NCBI GenBank assembly: GCA_017465155.1
Contig: JAFTWV010000016.1
Span: 1-64,000 of the forward strand
Direction: 5' to 3'
DNA length: 64,000 nt
DNA from: Clostridia bacterium
GTDB lineage: Bacteria; Bacillota; Clostridia; Christensenellales; Aristaeellaceae
Position numbers and translations under genes: made by a program. Positions 11,521-19,963 of this stretch are shown one piece after another (position 1 is the first letter of the stretch; each line of letters opens with the position of its first letter). Below the pieces are notes generated by a model. The model had not been told where the DNA came from, searched no databases, and worked only from the letters and a program-made list of their open reading frames with translations.

Positions 11521-12837
11521 ATGGACTATTTGCTTCTGATCGTTATTGCACTGCTGCTGGCAGTCATCATCATGCTGATGGTGCTGCTTTTCCGCCAGCG
11601 AGAGCTGACTGATACGCAGGATCAGCAGAACCGTCAGCTGTCTGCCTATCTGCAGCAGCTTGGCTATGACCTCTTTGATGAGCTTGACGCACAACGCACT
11701 CAAAACGCCGAGGAACTCTCCCGCACCGGCGACCGCCTCACTGCCTCCATGTCGCAGCTGGGACAGAGTCAGACCAATCTGCTGGAAAGCATGCAGCGCC
11801 AGCTTTTGCTGACCACGCGGAATCAGGAGGAGCGCATCGGGCACATGTCTGCCGGGATGAACGAGACGCTTTCCCAGCTGGACGCACGCATGGAGCAGGT
11901 GCGCCAGGCCACCAGCACGGGCATCGAAGGGCTCCGTCAGGAGAATACCCGTCAGCTGACCGAGATGCGCCGCACAATGGACGAGCGCCTCACCCAGTCC
12001 CTTGACAAGCGGCTGAACGAATCCTTCGCGCTGGTCAGTCAACGCCTGGAGCAGGTGTACAAGGGGCTTGGCGAAATGCAGACGCTGGCAAGCGGCGTCG
12101 GCGACCTCAAGCGCGTTCTGACCAACGTCAAGACCCGCGGCATCTGGGGCGAAATGCAGCTGTCGAACCTGCTTTCCTCCGTCCTGACCCCTGAACAGTA
12201 TGACGAGAACGTCGCCGTGGTTCCCGGCAGCAGTGAACGCGTCGAATTTGCCGTCCGCCTGCCGGGCAAGGACGTGGACATTGTGTATCTGCCCATCGAC
12301 AGTAAGTTCCCCATGGAGGATTATATCCGCCTGCAGGAGGCTGGTCAGGCCGCAGACGCCGTTGCCATCGACACTGCCCGCAAGGCACTCATGCAGCGCA
12401 TCCGCACGGAAGCCAGGCGCATTGCCGGCAAGTACATTGCTCCGCCCCATACGACAGATTTCGCCATTCTGTTTCTGCCTGTGGAAGGACTTTATGCCGA
12501 GGTTGTTCAGCAGACCGACCTGGTGGAGGCACTCCAGCGGGAGCAGCGGGTCGTCATCGCCGGCCCCGGAACCTTCTCCGCGCTGCTTAATTCCCTTCAA
12601 ATGGGCTTCCGTACCCTCGCGATTGAGAAGCGATCCGGTGAGGTCTGGCGGCTGCTGGGAACAGTGAAGGCCGACTTCGGCGCCTTCAGCGATGTGCTGG
12701 AGAAGACTCAGCTGCGCCTGCGTCAAGCCAGCGAATCCATCGACAGCGCATTTGTCAAAACCCGCACCATTCAGCGTCACCTCGGTGCAGTGGAAACCGC
12801 TGGTCTGGACGGAAATCTGCCCGACAGCGTGGAATAA
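11521..12837 (+). CDS. rmuC: RmuC-family DNA recombination protein
   Basis: A 438-aa RmuC homologue, a predicted nuclease-fold protein thought to limit rearrangements at inverted repeats. It has an N-terminal membrane anchor (residues about 3-25, LLLIVIALLLAVIIMLMVLL), a long coiled coil from about 30 to 190 rich in Gln/Glu/Arg, then the conserved RmuC core: KRVLTNVKTRGIWGEMQL, the PIDSKFPMEDY segment, and FAILFLPVEGLYAEV. The C-terminal helix is also coiled. Start 11521 is preferred over 11485 because AGGAG sits eight bases before it and the membrane anchor starts there. It is transcribed after the recR terminator. Confidence 0.95.
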   Translation: MDYLLLIVIALLLAVIIMLMVLLFRQRELTDTQDQQNRQLSAYLQQLGYDLFDELDAQRTQNAEELSRTGDRLTASMSQLGQSQTNLLESMQRQLLLTTRNQEERIGHMSAGMNETLSQLDARMEQVRQATSTGIEGLRQENTRQLTEMRRTMDERLTQSLDKRLNESFALVSQRLEQVYKGLGEMQTLASGVGDLKRVLTNVKTRGIWGEMQLSNLLSSVLTPEQYDENVAVVPGSSERVEFAVRLPGKDVDIVYLPIDSKFPMEDYIRLQEAGQAADAVAIDTARKALMQRIRTEARRIAGKYIAPPHTTDFAILFLPVEGLYAEVVQQTDLVEALQREQRVVIAGPGTFSALLNSLQMGFRTLAIEKRSGEVWRLLGTVKADFGAFSDVLEKTQLRLRQASESIDSAFVKTRTIQRHLGAVETAGLDGNLPDSVE

Positions 12838-12897
12838 GCACAGCCCGTCTCCACCAATCAGGCAGAGCCGGGCTGCATAACACTCGGAGGAACCGCC

Positions 12898-13689
12898 ATG
12901 AAGCTCGTTACCCTCATTGAAAACACAACCTGCCGGGACGATCTCATCTGCGAACATGGTCTATCGCTGTACCTTGAAACCGGCGGCCACCGCATCCTCT
13001 TTGATGCAGGGCAAACCGACGCCTTCGCTGACAACGCTACCCGGCTTGGCATCGATCTTGCGCAGGTCGATCTGTGCATCCTGTCCCATGGGCACTATGA
13101 CCATGGCGGCGGTTTGGCACGCTTCCTTCGGGAAAACAAGCATGCGCCGGTATACCTCAGCCGCCACGCTTTTGACCCCCACTTCAATGGCACGGAGAAA
13201 TACATCGGGCTTGACAATGCGCTGATGGATTCCAAACGGCTTGTATTCACCGATGATGACCATATCATTGACAATCATCTGTCCCTGCATACCTGCAACC
13301 ACTGCTCCTGTCCCTATCCGCTCAATCCCTTCGGACTGACCATGAGACAGGACGGCCGGCATGTCCCTGAGGACTTCCGGCACGAACAGTATCTGCTCAT
13401 CCATGAAGGCAAGCTGCGTATCCTCATCAGTGGGTGCAGCCACAAGGGTGTTTTGAACATCTGCCAATGGTTCCAGCCGGATGTACTGATCGGCGGTTTT
13501 CACATGATGAAGCTCGATCCCTCCGGCAGCGGCGCAGCCGACCTGCAGCTTGCCGCAGAAGCACTCATGCAGTACCCGACGCAGTATTATACCGGCCACT
13601 GCACGGGTGAAGCGCAGTTTATCTTCCTGAAGCACATCATGGGAGATCGTCTGCAGGCACTTTCCACTGGCCGCTGCATACAGCTCTGA
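12898..13689 (+). CDS. Metallo-beta-lactamase-fold hydrolase
   Basis: A 263-aa MBL-fold protein. The metal site motif SHGHYDHGGG is near residue 62, with further ligands expected at SGCSHKG (His near 181) and the late GHCTG. An early LFDAG strand completes the pattern. It most resembles the 7,8-dihydropterin-6-yl-methyl-4-(beta-D-ribofuranosyl)aminobenzene 5'-phosphate synthase-like clade, which has the same DLCILSHGHYDHGGGL run. That name is a family label and not a proven activity. A cysteine/histidine cluster (HTCNHCSCPYP, near residue 137) is notable. GGAGG precedes the ATG. Confidence 0.85.
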   Translation: MKLVTLIENTTCRDDLICEHGLSLYLETGGHRILFDAGQTDAFADNATRLGIDLAQVDLCILSHGHYDHGGGLARFLRENKHAPVYLSRHAFDPHFNGTEKYIGLDNALMDSKRLVFTDDDHIIDNHLSLHTCNHCSCPYPLNPFGLTMRQDGRHVPEDFRHEQYLLIHEGKLRILISGCSHKGVLNICQWFQPDVLIGGFHMMKLDPSGSGAADLQLAAEALMQYPTQYYTGHCTGEAQFIFLKHIMGDRLQALSTGRCIQL

Positions 13690-13780
13690 TCCTCGTGATC
13701 CACGCTGACGAACAGGTGACTATCCCAGCAGTTCATGATGGTACAGGATCGCCACGGCCGCACTCTGTCAACAGCGTCCA

Positions 13781-13809
13781 TTGACGAGTACGGCCGTTTG
13801 TGCTATAAT
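13781..13809 (+). promoter_or_regulatory. strong promoter of tRNA-Leu
   Basis: TTGACG at 13781-13786, 17-base spacer, consensus TATAAT at 13804-13809, ending 10 bases before the tRNA 5' end. Confidence 0.85.
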
Positions 13810-13819
13810 TTGATAACCT

Positions 13820-13898
13820 GCTGATGTGGTGGAATGGCAGACACCAGCGACTTAAAATCGCTTGCTTCGGCGTGCGGGTTCGAGTCCCGCCATCAGCA
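13820..13898 (+). tRNA. tRNA-Leu (anticodon UAA)
   Basis: A class II tRNA. The acceptor stem GCTGATG (13820-13826) pairs with CATCAGC (13891-13897), with discriminator A. The D arm is GTG/CAC. The anticodon stem AGCGA/TCGCT encloses loop CTTAAAA, giving anticodon TAA. A long variable arm (TGCTTCGGCGT) precedes the T arm GCGGG-TTCGAGT-CCCGC. The 3' CCA is not encoded. It has its own promoter and terminator, so it is monocistronic. Confidence 0.97.
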
Positions 13899-13903
13899 TA
13901 ATT

Positions 13904-13940
13904 GGTTCTGTGAGGCTTCGCGCTGTCCACGGAACCTTTT
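13904..13940 (+). terminator. terminator of tRNA-Leu
   Basis: GGTTCTGTG (from 13904) pairs with CCACGGAACC (13927-13936) with one G-U, followed by TTTT. Confidence 0.8.
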
Positions 13941-14046
13941 ATTATGCATCAGTATACGCTGGTGAACTGTAATCTCTTTTCGCCGCCGCTATACCGGGTG
14001 CTCCCACGCCAAGCATACGGGGTGCGTTGCGGGATTCTTTCAAACA

Positions 14047-14075
14047 TTGCCCAAACGGAATTCACATGGTACAAT
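14047..14075 (+). promoter_or_regulatory. promoter of the spermidine-synthase-like gene
   Basis: TTGCCC at 14047-14052, 17-base spacer, TACAAT at 14070-14075, 20 bases before the ATG. Confidence 0.65.
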
Positions 14076-14095
14076 CTGGATCGAGGTGACAAACG

Positions 14096-14953
14096 ATGAT
14101 CAACCATGACAACGAGCGGATTCTGACCCTCATGAGCGAGTATCTTTGCTTCACGCCCTGTGCGATTGATCAGCACGATGTGTACGCCCTCGCCACTGAA
14201 TGCAATCTTCCCTTGAACGATGCGTACATGGCGCTTCTGGCCGCCCATTGCGGCCTTGATACATCTCAGCCCGACGACGCCCGCCTTTATCGCGCATACT
14301 TTCCCAAAATGGTACACCATCATTCTCCCGATACATACCACCATGATCTTTATATGCAAACCATCCGGCCGGAAACCGGTACTGCCGGAAGCATTGACCT
14401 CGTGCATGAAACCGTGCAGCCCATGGAGCTCTTTGTGGCAGACGATTTCGCAGTGGATCTTCAGGGGCGCATTTTCCCGCAGCTTGGCTGGTTCAGCGAG
14501 TCCTTCACCTTCCCGGCCATTCGTGAAGATGGCCGCGTGTGGATGACCGTCACCCCCAATGAGATCAACACCATTCAGCCCGCTGTTCAGAAAAGCCGCG
14601 GCAAGGTGTTGACCTATGGGCTTGGCCTTGGCTACTATGCTTTTCATGCCCTTGCACGCAAAGATGTGACCAGCGTGACCGTCGTGGAGAAAAATCCGCA
14701 TGTAATCGACGTGTTCCGGCGGCTGATCCTGCCCTTCTTCCCCCGGCAGGAAGCACTGAATATCATTGAAGCTGATGCTTTTGATTACGCAAAAAACATG
14801 ATGCCAACAGAAGGCTATGACGTCGTGTTTACCGATCTTTGGCACGATGTAGAAGACGGATTGCCCTTGTATCGCCGCATGAAGGCCCTCGAAGTTCCCG
14901 GGCCTTCCTATCTTTACTGGATTGAGAAAACCCTGCGCTGCTACATGGATTGA
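14096..14953 (+). CDS. Spermidine synthase-like class I SAM-binding protein
   Basis: A 285-aa protein. The C-terminal half (from about 165) is a Rossmann methyltransferase/spermidine-synthase-type fold: LTYGLGLGYYAFHAL (glycine loop), VTVVEKNPHVIDVF (acidic residue ending strand 2), LNIIEADAFDY, then YDVVFTDLWHDVEDG. The N-terminal 150 residues are unlike classical methyltransferases and include YMALLAAHCGLD and a His-rich MVHHHSPDTYHHD stretch. The enzyme could be an aminopropyltransferase or a methyltransferase; the sequence does not decide. GAGGTGAC precedes the ATG. Its 3' end overlaps the convergent noc/parB gene by 13 bases. Confidence 0.75.
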   Translation: MINHDNERILTLMSEYLCFTPCAIDQHDVYALATECNLPLNDAYMALLAAHCGLDTSQPDDARLYRAYFPKMVHHHSPDTYHHDLYMQTIRPETGTAGSIDLVHETVQPMELFVADDFAVDLQGRIFPQLGWFSESFTFPAIREDGRVWMTVTPNEINTIQPAVQKSRGKVLTYGLGLGYYAFHALARKDVTSVTVVEKNPHVIDVFRRLILPFFPRQEALNIIEADAFDYAKNMMPTEGYDVVFTDLWHDVEDGLPLYRRMKALEVPGPSYLYWIEKTLRCYMD

Positions 14954-15795
14954 CGCCGTTCTGTCCGCCTTTGGCGCACTGGCATCCGGACAGTAACCTC
15001 CAGTTGTCCTCCCATGCTGCGTTCAGTAAGCGTTGCCTGCACACCCGCGCTGCGCATCTGCCCAGCTATATCGCGAATGGCATTGAGATAGGGTCTTGGG
15101 TCCCGCACAAGGCTGATCACGCGGCCGCGGGAGAGCCTTCGAGAAGCACCGCCCTGCAGCTTTCGCCGCCTTGAGGCAGCCGCCGCCAGCAGCTGTACAT
15201 CCCGGATGCACAGCCGTTCACGCACCGCGCGGATGGCAACATCCATGCGGCTCTCCGCATCCGGAAGCTTCAGCAGGGCTCTTGCAACACATTCCGGCGC
15301 TCCCTCGTCCATCAGGAAGACCCGCAGCGGCTCATCCAGCGCAGTGAGCTGCAGCCGCAGTGTTACCGCCTGTGCCGTAGTGCCGAGAAGCTGCGCCAGT
15401 GCTTCTCGGTTCATGCCATGCTCTTCATTCAGCGTCCGCAGCACATCTGCCTCCTCCAGATAATGCAGACGCCGGGACGCCAACGCATCCAGCAGCGCAT
15501 GTACCGAGCATCTTGATGGCAGCGCCGGAAGCACCTCCGCCTCAATGTGCGTCATACCCAGCAGCCTGCAGGCCATCAGCCGCCTGTTCCCCGAAACGAT
15601 GACATACCGGCCGTTGCCCTGCCGCCGTACGAGCACCGGCCGCTGCAGCCCATCCCGACGGATGGCCGCCATCAATGCATGCAGGCTCTCGTCCTCTCTG
15701 GTAAAATGGAGACTGGCGCGGGGACTGATGCGATCCAGCGGCAGCCAGCAGGCTGCATGATTGCCGGGCATGCACGGCTGATCGTGGTACATCAT
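14941..15795 (-). CDS. ParB/Noc-family DNA-binding protein
   Basis: A 284-aa ParB-fold protein. The N-terminal ParB/sulfiredoxin-like domain has IRRDGLQRPVLVRRQGNGRYVIVSGNRRLMACRLLG, the C-terminal part of which is the CTP/nuclease-type box II (GNRRLMA). The helix-turn-helix follows as NREALAQLLGTTAQAVTLRLQL. This organisation fits Noc or chromosomal ParB. Its location next to rsmG (gidB) matches the noc position in Bacillota, and no parA is adjacent. A basic, Arg-rich C-terminus is present. ATG 15795 is preferred over TTG 15801 because AAGGAG sits nine bases upstream. It ends inside the convergent neighbour. Confidence 0.85.
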   Translation of the reverse strand: MMYHDQPCMPGNHAACWLPLDRISPRASLHFTREDESLHALMAAIRRDGLQRPVLVRRQGNGRYVIVSGNRRLMACRLLGMTHIEAEVLPALPSRCSVHALLDALASRRLHYLEEADVLRTLNEEHGMNREALAQLLGTTAQAVTLRLQLTALDEPLRVFLMDEGAPECVARALLKLPDAESRMDVAIRAVRERLCIRDVQLLAAAASRRRKLQGGASRRLSRGRVISLVRDPRPYLNAIRDIAGQMRSAGVQATLTERSMGGQLEVTVRMPVRQRRTERRQSM

Positions 15796-15872
15796 AGACA
15801 ACTTCTCCTTCGCATGACGATTTACGGCAGCAGCGCTGGCGTTTCCTGCGGTATTGCCTCAAATATACAATA

Positions 15873-15930
15873 ATCCCCCGTGAACCGCAAGCAGAATCGT
15901 TCGACACGTTCTGCCGGATCCACGGGGGAT
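15873..15930. terminator. long two-tier hairpin between rsmG and noc
   Basis: ATCCCCCGTG (15873-15882) pairs perfectly with CACGGGGGAT (15921-15930). An inner stem GCAGAA (15890-15895) pairs with TTCTGC (15909-15914). Tails on both sides are AT-rich but not a clear U-run, so it may be a terminator of rsmG, an attenuator ahead of noc, or a processing site. Confidence 0.6.
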
Positions 15931-15956
15931 ATTTACGCCGTAATAGGCGCTCTGTG

Positions 15957-16691
15957 TCACTTGCTGCCGGAATTTCCCAGCGGTGACTTGCTGGGGGTGC
16001 CGGCTTTACGCGGATACTGTCGAGCGGTTTTTGCCGTTTTGCTGACAGGCAGCAGCATATGCTGCCATTCGCGGCCGGGGAAGGTCACAGAGATGGGCTC
16101 CTCTACCCGTCCACCCAGCAGAAAAGCCGCGCGCCGCCCCTGCTGCAGCTCCTCGGCAAGGGCCGGCCCCTTCCAGCAAACCGCCTTCCCGCCCACGCGT
16201 ACATAAGGCAGCAGATACTCCGACAGCACCGCCAGCGACGCCACTGCGCGAGCCACTGCCACATCATACTTCTCCCGGTGCTGCGGGAACTGCGCGCCAT
16301 CCTCCGCACGTGCATGTACAAGGGTGACATTGCGTACGTCCAGCTCATCGATCACCGCGCGAAGGAAGTTCAGACGCTTTTGCTGCGCATCCATGAGCGT
16401 CACACGGAGGTTCGGGCAGGCCAATGCCAGCGGCAGCCCGGGGAAACCTGCGCCAGTACCCACGTCGATCAGCGTCCCCGCTGCCGGAATCAGTCCGGGA
16501 ATGGCCAGCGCGGACAGACTATCCACATAATGCCGGTCAATCATCTCAGCTTCGTCGGTCACGGCAGTCAGATCCATCCGGGTGTTCCAATCCATCAGCA
16601 GCTCATGATATCTGAGCAGCTTGCCCGGCAGAGCTGCATCATGGGGCACGCCGCATTCGGTCAATCGGGCAGAAAGTTCCATTTCAGTCAT
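15957..16691 (-). CDS. rsmG: 16S rRNA (guanine527-N7)-methyltransferase RsmG
   Basis: A 244-aa RsmG/GidB that methylates G527 of 16S rRNA. Motifs are WNTRMDLTAVTDEAEMIDRHYVDSL, GTLIDVGTGAGFPGLPLAL (the SAM loop), VTLMDAQQKRLNFLR, and YDVAVARAVASLAVLSEYLLP, all hallmarks of the family. ATG 16691 is chosen because the family begins near MTEMELSARL and the upstream gene ends at 16700. It overlaps no other gene. It is the last gene of the ADH-DUF218-radC-DUF218-rsmG run before the long hairpin. The C-terminus (SKTAKTARQYPRKAGTPSK) is typical. Confidence 0.97.
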   Translation of the reverse strand: MTEMELSARLTECGVPHDAALPGKLLRYHELLMDWNTRMDLTAVTDEAEMIDRHYVDSLSALAIPGLIPAAGTLIDVGTGAGFPGLPLALACPNLRVTLMDAQQKRLNFLRAVIDELDVRNVTLVHARAEDGAQFPQHREKYDVAVARAVASLAVLSEYLLPYVRVGGKAVCWKGPALAEELQQGRRAAFLLGGRVEEPISVTFPGREWQHMLLPVSKTAKTARQYPRKAGTPSKSPLGNSGSK

Positions 16692-16699
16692 CGCTTGTA

Positions 16700-17320
16700 T
16701 CACTCCAAAGGCAGGCGCAGATATTTCTGCCCCCAATATTTGATCCATGCCAAAGCCTCGCGGCCATGGTTTTTCAGCCAGAAACGCATGCCCAGCTTGG
16801 TGGGCGCAGGGATTCCCGTCGCTTCCAGGCCTGCGTCCTCCGCAAGAGCTGCGGCCCTTGGCAGATGATAATCGCTGGTGACGATCACTACGCGCTTCAC
16901 ATCCCGGCCCTCCAGCAGAGAAACGGCATGGTTGATGTTCTGGCGGGTATTGTACGAATCTGCATCGGTCAGGATCATCTCCGCCGAGACGCCCTGTCGG
17001 ATCAGCTCATCTCGCATCACATAGGCTTCCGGCGCAGGCTCATTGCTTCCCTGCGCACCGCAGGTGACAATCACGCAGGGTGATTCTTTCCACGCCTTTG
17101 CCGCGGCATCCAGCCTCCACTGCAGCTGCAGCGAGGGTTCGCCGTCCGGTTTCACCTGCGCGCCAAGCACAATGATCGCATCGTAATCTTCAACAGGAGA
17201 CACATGGGCCTCCTTCCAGCAGATCATCGCCACAATTCCCAGATAAGCCATGACGCCCAGCAGCATCAGGACCAGCATGATTTTCAGCATGCAGCGGAAT
17301 CCTCCCCGTGGGTGTTTCAT
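16700..17320 (-). CDS. DUF218 (YdcF/SanA-like) membrane-anchored protein
   Basis: A 206-aa DUF218-family protein. An N-terminal transmembrane segment (about 10-32, MLKIMLVLMLLGVMAYLGIV) is followed by the DUF218 domain: YDAIIVLGAQVKPDGEPS, a basic helix, ADSYNTRQNINHA and VVIVTSDYHLPRAAALAE. Family members such as SanA and ElyC affect envelope integrity, but the biochemistry is poorly known. The start overlaps the radC stop by four bases (ATGA), so the genes are translationally coupled. A shorter in-frame Met lies at 17290. Confidence 0.9.
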   Translation of the reverse strand: MKHPRGGFRCMLKIMLVLMLLGVMAYLGIVAMICWKEAHVSPVEDYDAIIVLGAQVKPDGEPSLQLQWRLDAAAKAWKESPCVIVTCGAQGSNEPAPEAYVMRDELIRQGVSAEMILTDADSYNTRQNINHAVSLLEGRDVKRVVIVTSDYHLPRAAALAEDAGLEATGIPAPTKLGMRFWLKNHGREALAWIKYWGQKYLRLPLE

Positions 17321-18078
17321 GTTTCAAACGTCCTTTCATCTTGCCAGCCTGTATCCATTTCCTCCTCACGGCAGCGCTTGCTCTGAGCCGCGCGGCTTGT
17401 CATCAACGGAATATCTCCGTGAAGGGACATGCTGTACACCTCGCTGCCGGTAACAATAATATGATCCAGCAGCACGATATTCAGCCTCGTGAGCACCTCG
17501 TTGATATTGCGCGTCACAGCAATGTCATCGGAAGAGGGCTGCACATCGCCGCCGGGATGATTGTGACACAGAATCACGGCATAGGCATTGTAATTCAAAG
17601 CAGTCTCCACAACCAGACGAGGATAGGCCGGAACCTCTGTCAGGCTTCCCTCGCCCACCACACGCTGTCCCAGTACCTTCATCGTCGCAGACAGGGATAC
17701 CACGCAGAACCGTTCCGTTCGCAGCCCTGCCAGCAGTGCTGAGCAGTATTCCGCAGCGGCGTTCTTGTTCCTGATGTAGCTCCGCTCCTGACATACGCAC
17801 TCCTGATACTTGCGAAACAGAGGGACGATCAAGGACAGGAGGGTTGCGGTTTCCTCTCCGACGCCGTTGACGGCAATCAGCTGCTCCGGCCTTGCTTCCA
17901 ACACGCCCTTGAGAGAGCCAAAGGTATCCAGCAGCTCGTGAGCCAGCGGATTCACATTACCCCGCGCACGGGCGTAGAACAGCAGCATCTCCAGCACCTC
18001 ATGCGGTGCGAAGCCTTCAAGGCCCTCCTGTCTGAAACGTTCCCGCATCCGTGCCCGGTGTCCTTCATGCATGGTCAT
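17317..18078 (-). CDS. radC: RadC-family JAB/JAMM protein
   Basis: A 253-aa RadC. The N-terminal UPF0758 helix-hairpin-helix part (GHRARMRERFRQEG, LEMLLFYARARGNVNPLAH, LIAVNGVGEETATLLS) is followed by the JAMM metalloprotease-like domain with HNHPGGDVQPSSDD and DHIIVTG. Despite the name, a DNA-repair role is not established. The protein carries an unusual acidic/polar C-terminal tail (QSKRCREEEMDTGWQDERTFET). It lies 48 bases after the second DUF218 gene and overlaps the next by four. Confidence 0.95.
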   Translation of the reverse strand: MTMHEGHRARMRERFRQEGLEGFAPHEVLEMLLFYARARGNVNPLAHELLDTFGSLKGVLEARPEQLIAVNGVGEETATLLSLIVPLFRKYQECVCQERSYIRNKNAAAEYCSALLAGLRTERFCVVSLSATMKVLGQRVVGEGSLTEVPAYPRLVVETALNYNAYAVILCHNHPGGDVQPSSDDIAVTRNINEVLTRLNIVLLDHIIVTGSEVYSMSLHGDIPLMTSRAAQSKRCREEEMDTGWQDERTFET

Positions 18079-18126
18079 TTTATCCTGCTTTCCGTATGCG
18101 GAGGCAAGGCCATCCGCTCCATATTA

Positions 18127-18771
18127 TTAACGATCCTGCACCGGATTCTGTTCCAGCATCATGGCAAAAACTTCATTCACCTGCGAACCAAGGCGCTGCA
18201 CCTCGCCCAGCACCCTTGCCCGGCCTTTCTCCGTCCGGAACCAGTCATGGCGGCTGTATCCCGGGCTGGCCTGCGGACAGACGATGAACCGCACGTCCGG
18301 CATGGCCGCCTGATAGTACAGCAGCGCACGCCGTGCATGAAAGGCATGGCAGCACAGGATGGCCTTCTCTGCCCGGATCCCGAGCCGCTCCAGCACATCT
18401 CTCGAATACAGCGCATTCTCCCATGTGTAGGTCGCCTGATCTTCCCGGAGGATCGCCGACTCCGGCACGCCATGCTTCATCAGCACCGCCCGCAGGAAGG
18501 CCCACTCCGTTTCATATTCGTCCGGGTACTCCTCACGGTATTGCTCCGGCACACCGATGAACCTTCCGCGCGTGGTCGCATATCGTCCCGACGGCATGAT
18601 GCAGGGTGCATACCCTGCATGATACAGCTCTGCCGCATGGATCGCATGAGCCGTCTTGCGTGAACCGGGAACAAAAATCACGTCTGCCTTTTCGGGCGCA
18701 TCCTCCACGAAAACAAAGTCCGTCACCGCACGAATGTACCGTTCCGCACCCATCGTCAGCTTATCCAGCAT
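18127..18771 (-). CDS. DUF218 (YdcF-like) family protein
   Basis: A 214-aa protein distantly related to the other DUF218 gene in this run but without an N-terminal membrane segment. It shows ADVIFVPGSRKTAHAIHAAELYHAGYAP, the ATYTWENALYSRDVLERLG segment (equivalent to the TRQN region) and AILCCHAFHARRALLYY. The ATG at 18771 is used because GGAGG sits six bases before it. This start overlaps the alcohol dehydrogenase gene by 11 bases. The two DUF218 genes flanking radC are from different branches. Function unknown. Confidence 0.85.
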   Translation of the reverse strand: MLDKLTMGAERYIRAVTDFVFVEDAPEKADVIFVPGSRKTAHAIHAAELYHAGYAPCIMPSGRYATTRGRFIGVPEQYREEYPDEYETEWAFLRAVLMKHGVPESAILREDQATYTWENALYSRDVLERLGIRAEKAILCCHAFHARRALLYYQAAMPDVRFIVCPQASPGYSRHDWFRTEKGRARVLGEVQRLGSQVNEVFAMMLEQNPVQDR

Positions 18772-19888
18772 AGTGCCTCCATACGGACGCAAGGTCGTCC
18801 CGTTCCTGTGCGCTAACAGGCGCAAAGGCCTGCGCGTAAATCATTCGCAGCTCCGCTTCAGACAACGGTTCCGGATGATTTCCCAGCCGCTGCGTGTTCA
18901 CAGATGCCGCCAGCGCATCCAGCAGCGCATCGTTTATCTGCACGTCAGGCAGCATGTCTGTCCCGGCCAGCAGTCCCCGCAGAAGCACAGGGCCCTCCAT
19001 TCTGTCGGCCTGCAGTCCCATCATCTCCGACAGCTCTGACAGCTGTCGCTGCGCTCGGCCGCCTTCATCAAGATGCATCCACAGCCAGGGCAGCGTCAGC
19101 ATGCAGGCGTGGCCATGCGCATAGCCCAGCTGCTTGGTGATCTGGTAGCTCATGGCATGGGCAGCCGTCGTCCGGCTGATGCGGATAGCACAGCCCGATT
19201 CATACGCAGCCTCCAGCATAGCGTCCTGCGCGTCGGCACAGCCATCGAGATAAGCTGACAGGTTCCGCAGCACGCCCAGAATCGCCCGTTCTGCATGGAC
19301 ACGGCTCTCCGCCGTAGCCTTCACTGCCCACCAGGACTCAATGCCCTGTGCCAGCGCATCCATCGCGCAGGCCTTCCGGTGATACTCCGGCAGTGTATCC
19401 AGCAGGGAACCATCCAGCAGCACGCCGGACGGCAGCAGCATCGGATGATCAAGGGACAGCTTCTCATCGTTGACATACACCACAGCGATGGGCGTCGCCT
19501 CGGCACCTGTGCCGGCAGTTCCCGGAATCGCGATATGCGGCGTTGCTTCTCCATCCGGCAAGCGGCTTGCCCGTACTGCCTCCATATCATCCGTCATCAA
19601 CAGCGCCTGCACGCCCTTGGCCGTATCCATCGCCGAACCGCCGCCGACGGAAATCAAGCCATCGCAGCCATGTTCACGAAACAATGCCGCTCCGGCCGAA
19701 CAATCCGCAAGATCCGGGTTGGGATGATAGCCACTGAACACCGGCAGCTTGAGTCCTGTCCGTTCCACGAATATCCCTGACATCCGTGCACCACACACCA
19801 GCATCGGCCGCTGTATGGACAACATATCCAGCATCGACGCAACATTCTCCCGGTTGAGGCATCCGCGCCCCCGCATAACATGCTGCAT
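18761..19888 (-). CDS. Iron-type (group III) alcohol dehydrogenase
   Basis: A 375-aa member of the Fe-ADH family. The NAD(P)-binding signature is GLISVGGGSAMDTAKGVQ (about 80-97), then the family loop IPGTAGTGAEATPIAVV and the metal site. The usual first ligands read D-A-L-x-H, but here AMDALAQGIES has Gln in place of His; the later His pair is intact (AAHAMSYQ and LGYAHGHA). The HAMSYQITKQLG text is like the phosphonoacetaldehyde reductase branch, so the substrate may be an aldehyde other than a simple alcohol. Start: GGGAGG abuts the first ATG (19894), so the second ATG at 19888 is more likely. First gene of the leftward operon. Confidence 0.88.
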   Translation of the reverse strand: MQHVMRGRGCLNRENVASMLDMLSIQRPMLVCGARMSGIFVERTGLKLPVFSGYHPNPDLADCSAGAALFREHGCDGLISVGGGSAMDTAKGVQALLMTDDMEAVRASRLPDGEATPHIAIPGTAGTGAEATPIAVVYVNDEKLSLDHPMLLPSGVLLDGSLLDTLPEYHRKACAMDALAQGIESWWAVKATAESRVHAERAILGVLRNLSAYLDGCADAQDAMLEAAYESGCAIRISRTTAAHAMSYQITKQLGYAHGHACMLTLPWLWMHLDEGGRAQRQLSELSEMMGLQADRMEGPVLLRGLLAGTDMLPDVQINDALLDALAASVNTQRLGNHPEPLSEAELRMIYAQAFAPVSAQERDDLASVWRHYAG

Positions 19889-19919
19889 GTTCATCCTCCC
19901 TGCGATTCATATCTCTATC

Positions 19920-19948
19920 AGTTTACAGCATGTGCGTCAGTCTGTCAA
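19920..19948 (-). promoter_or_regulatory. promoter of the ADH-radC-rsmG operon
   Basis: Reading leftward: TTGACA (19948-19943), 17-base spacer, TAAACT (19925-19920), 31 bases before the ATG. It shares the short gap with the end of the methyltransferase gene. Confidence 0.7.
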
Positions 19949-19963
19949 AGAAAATGTCATCAA

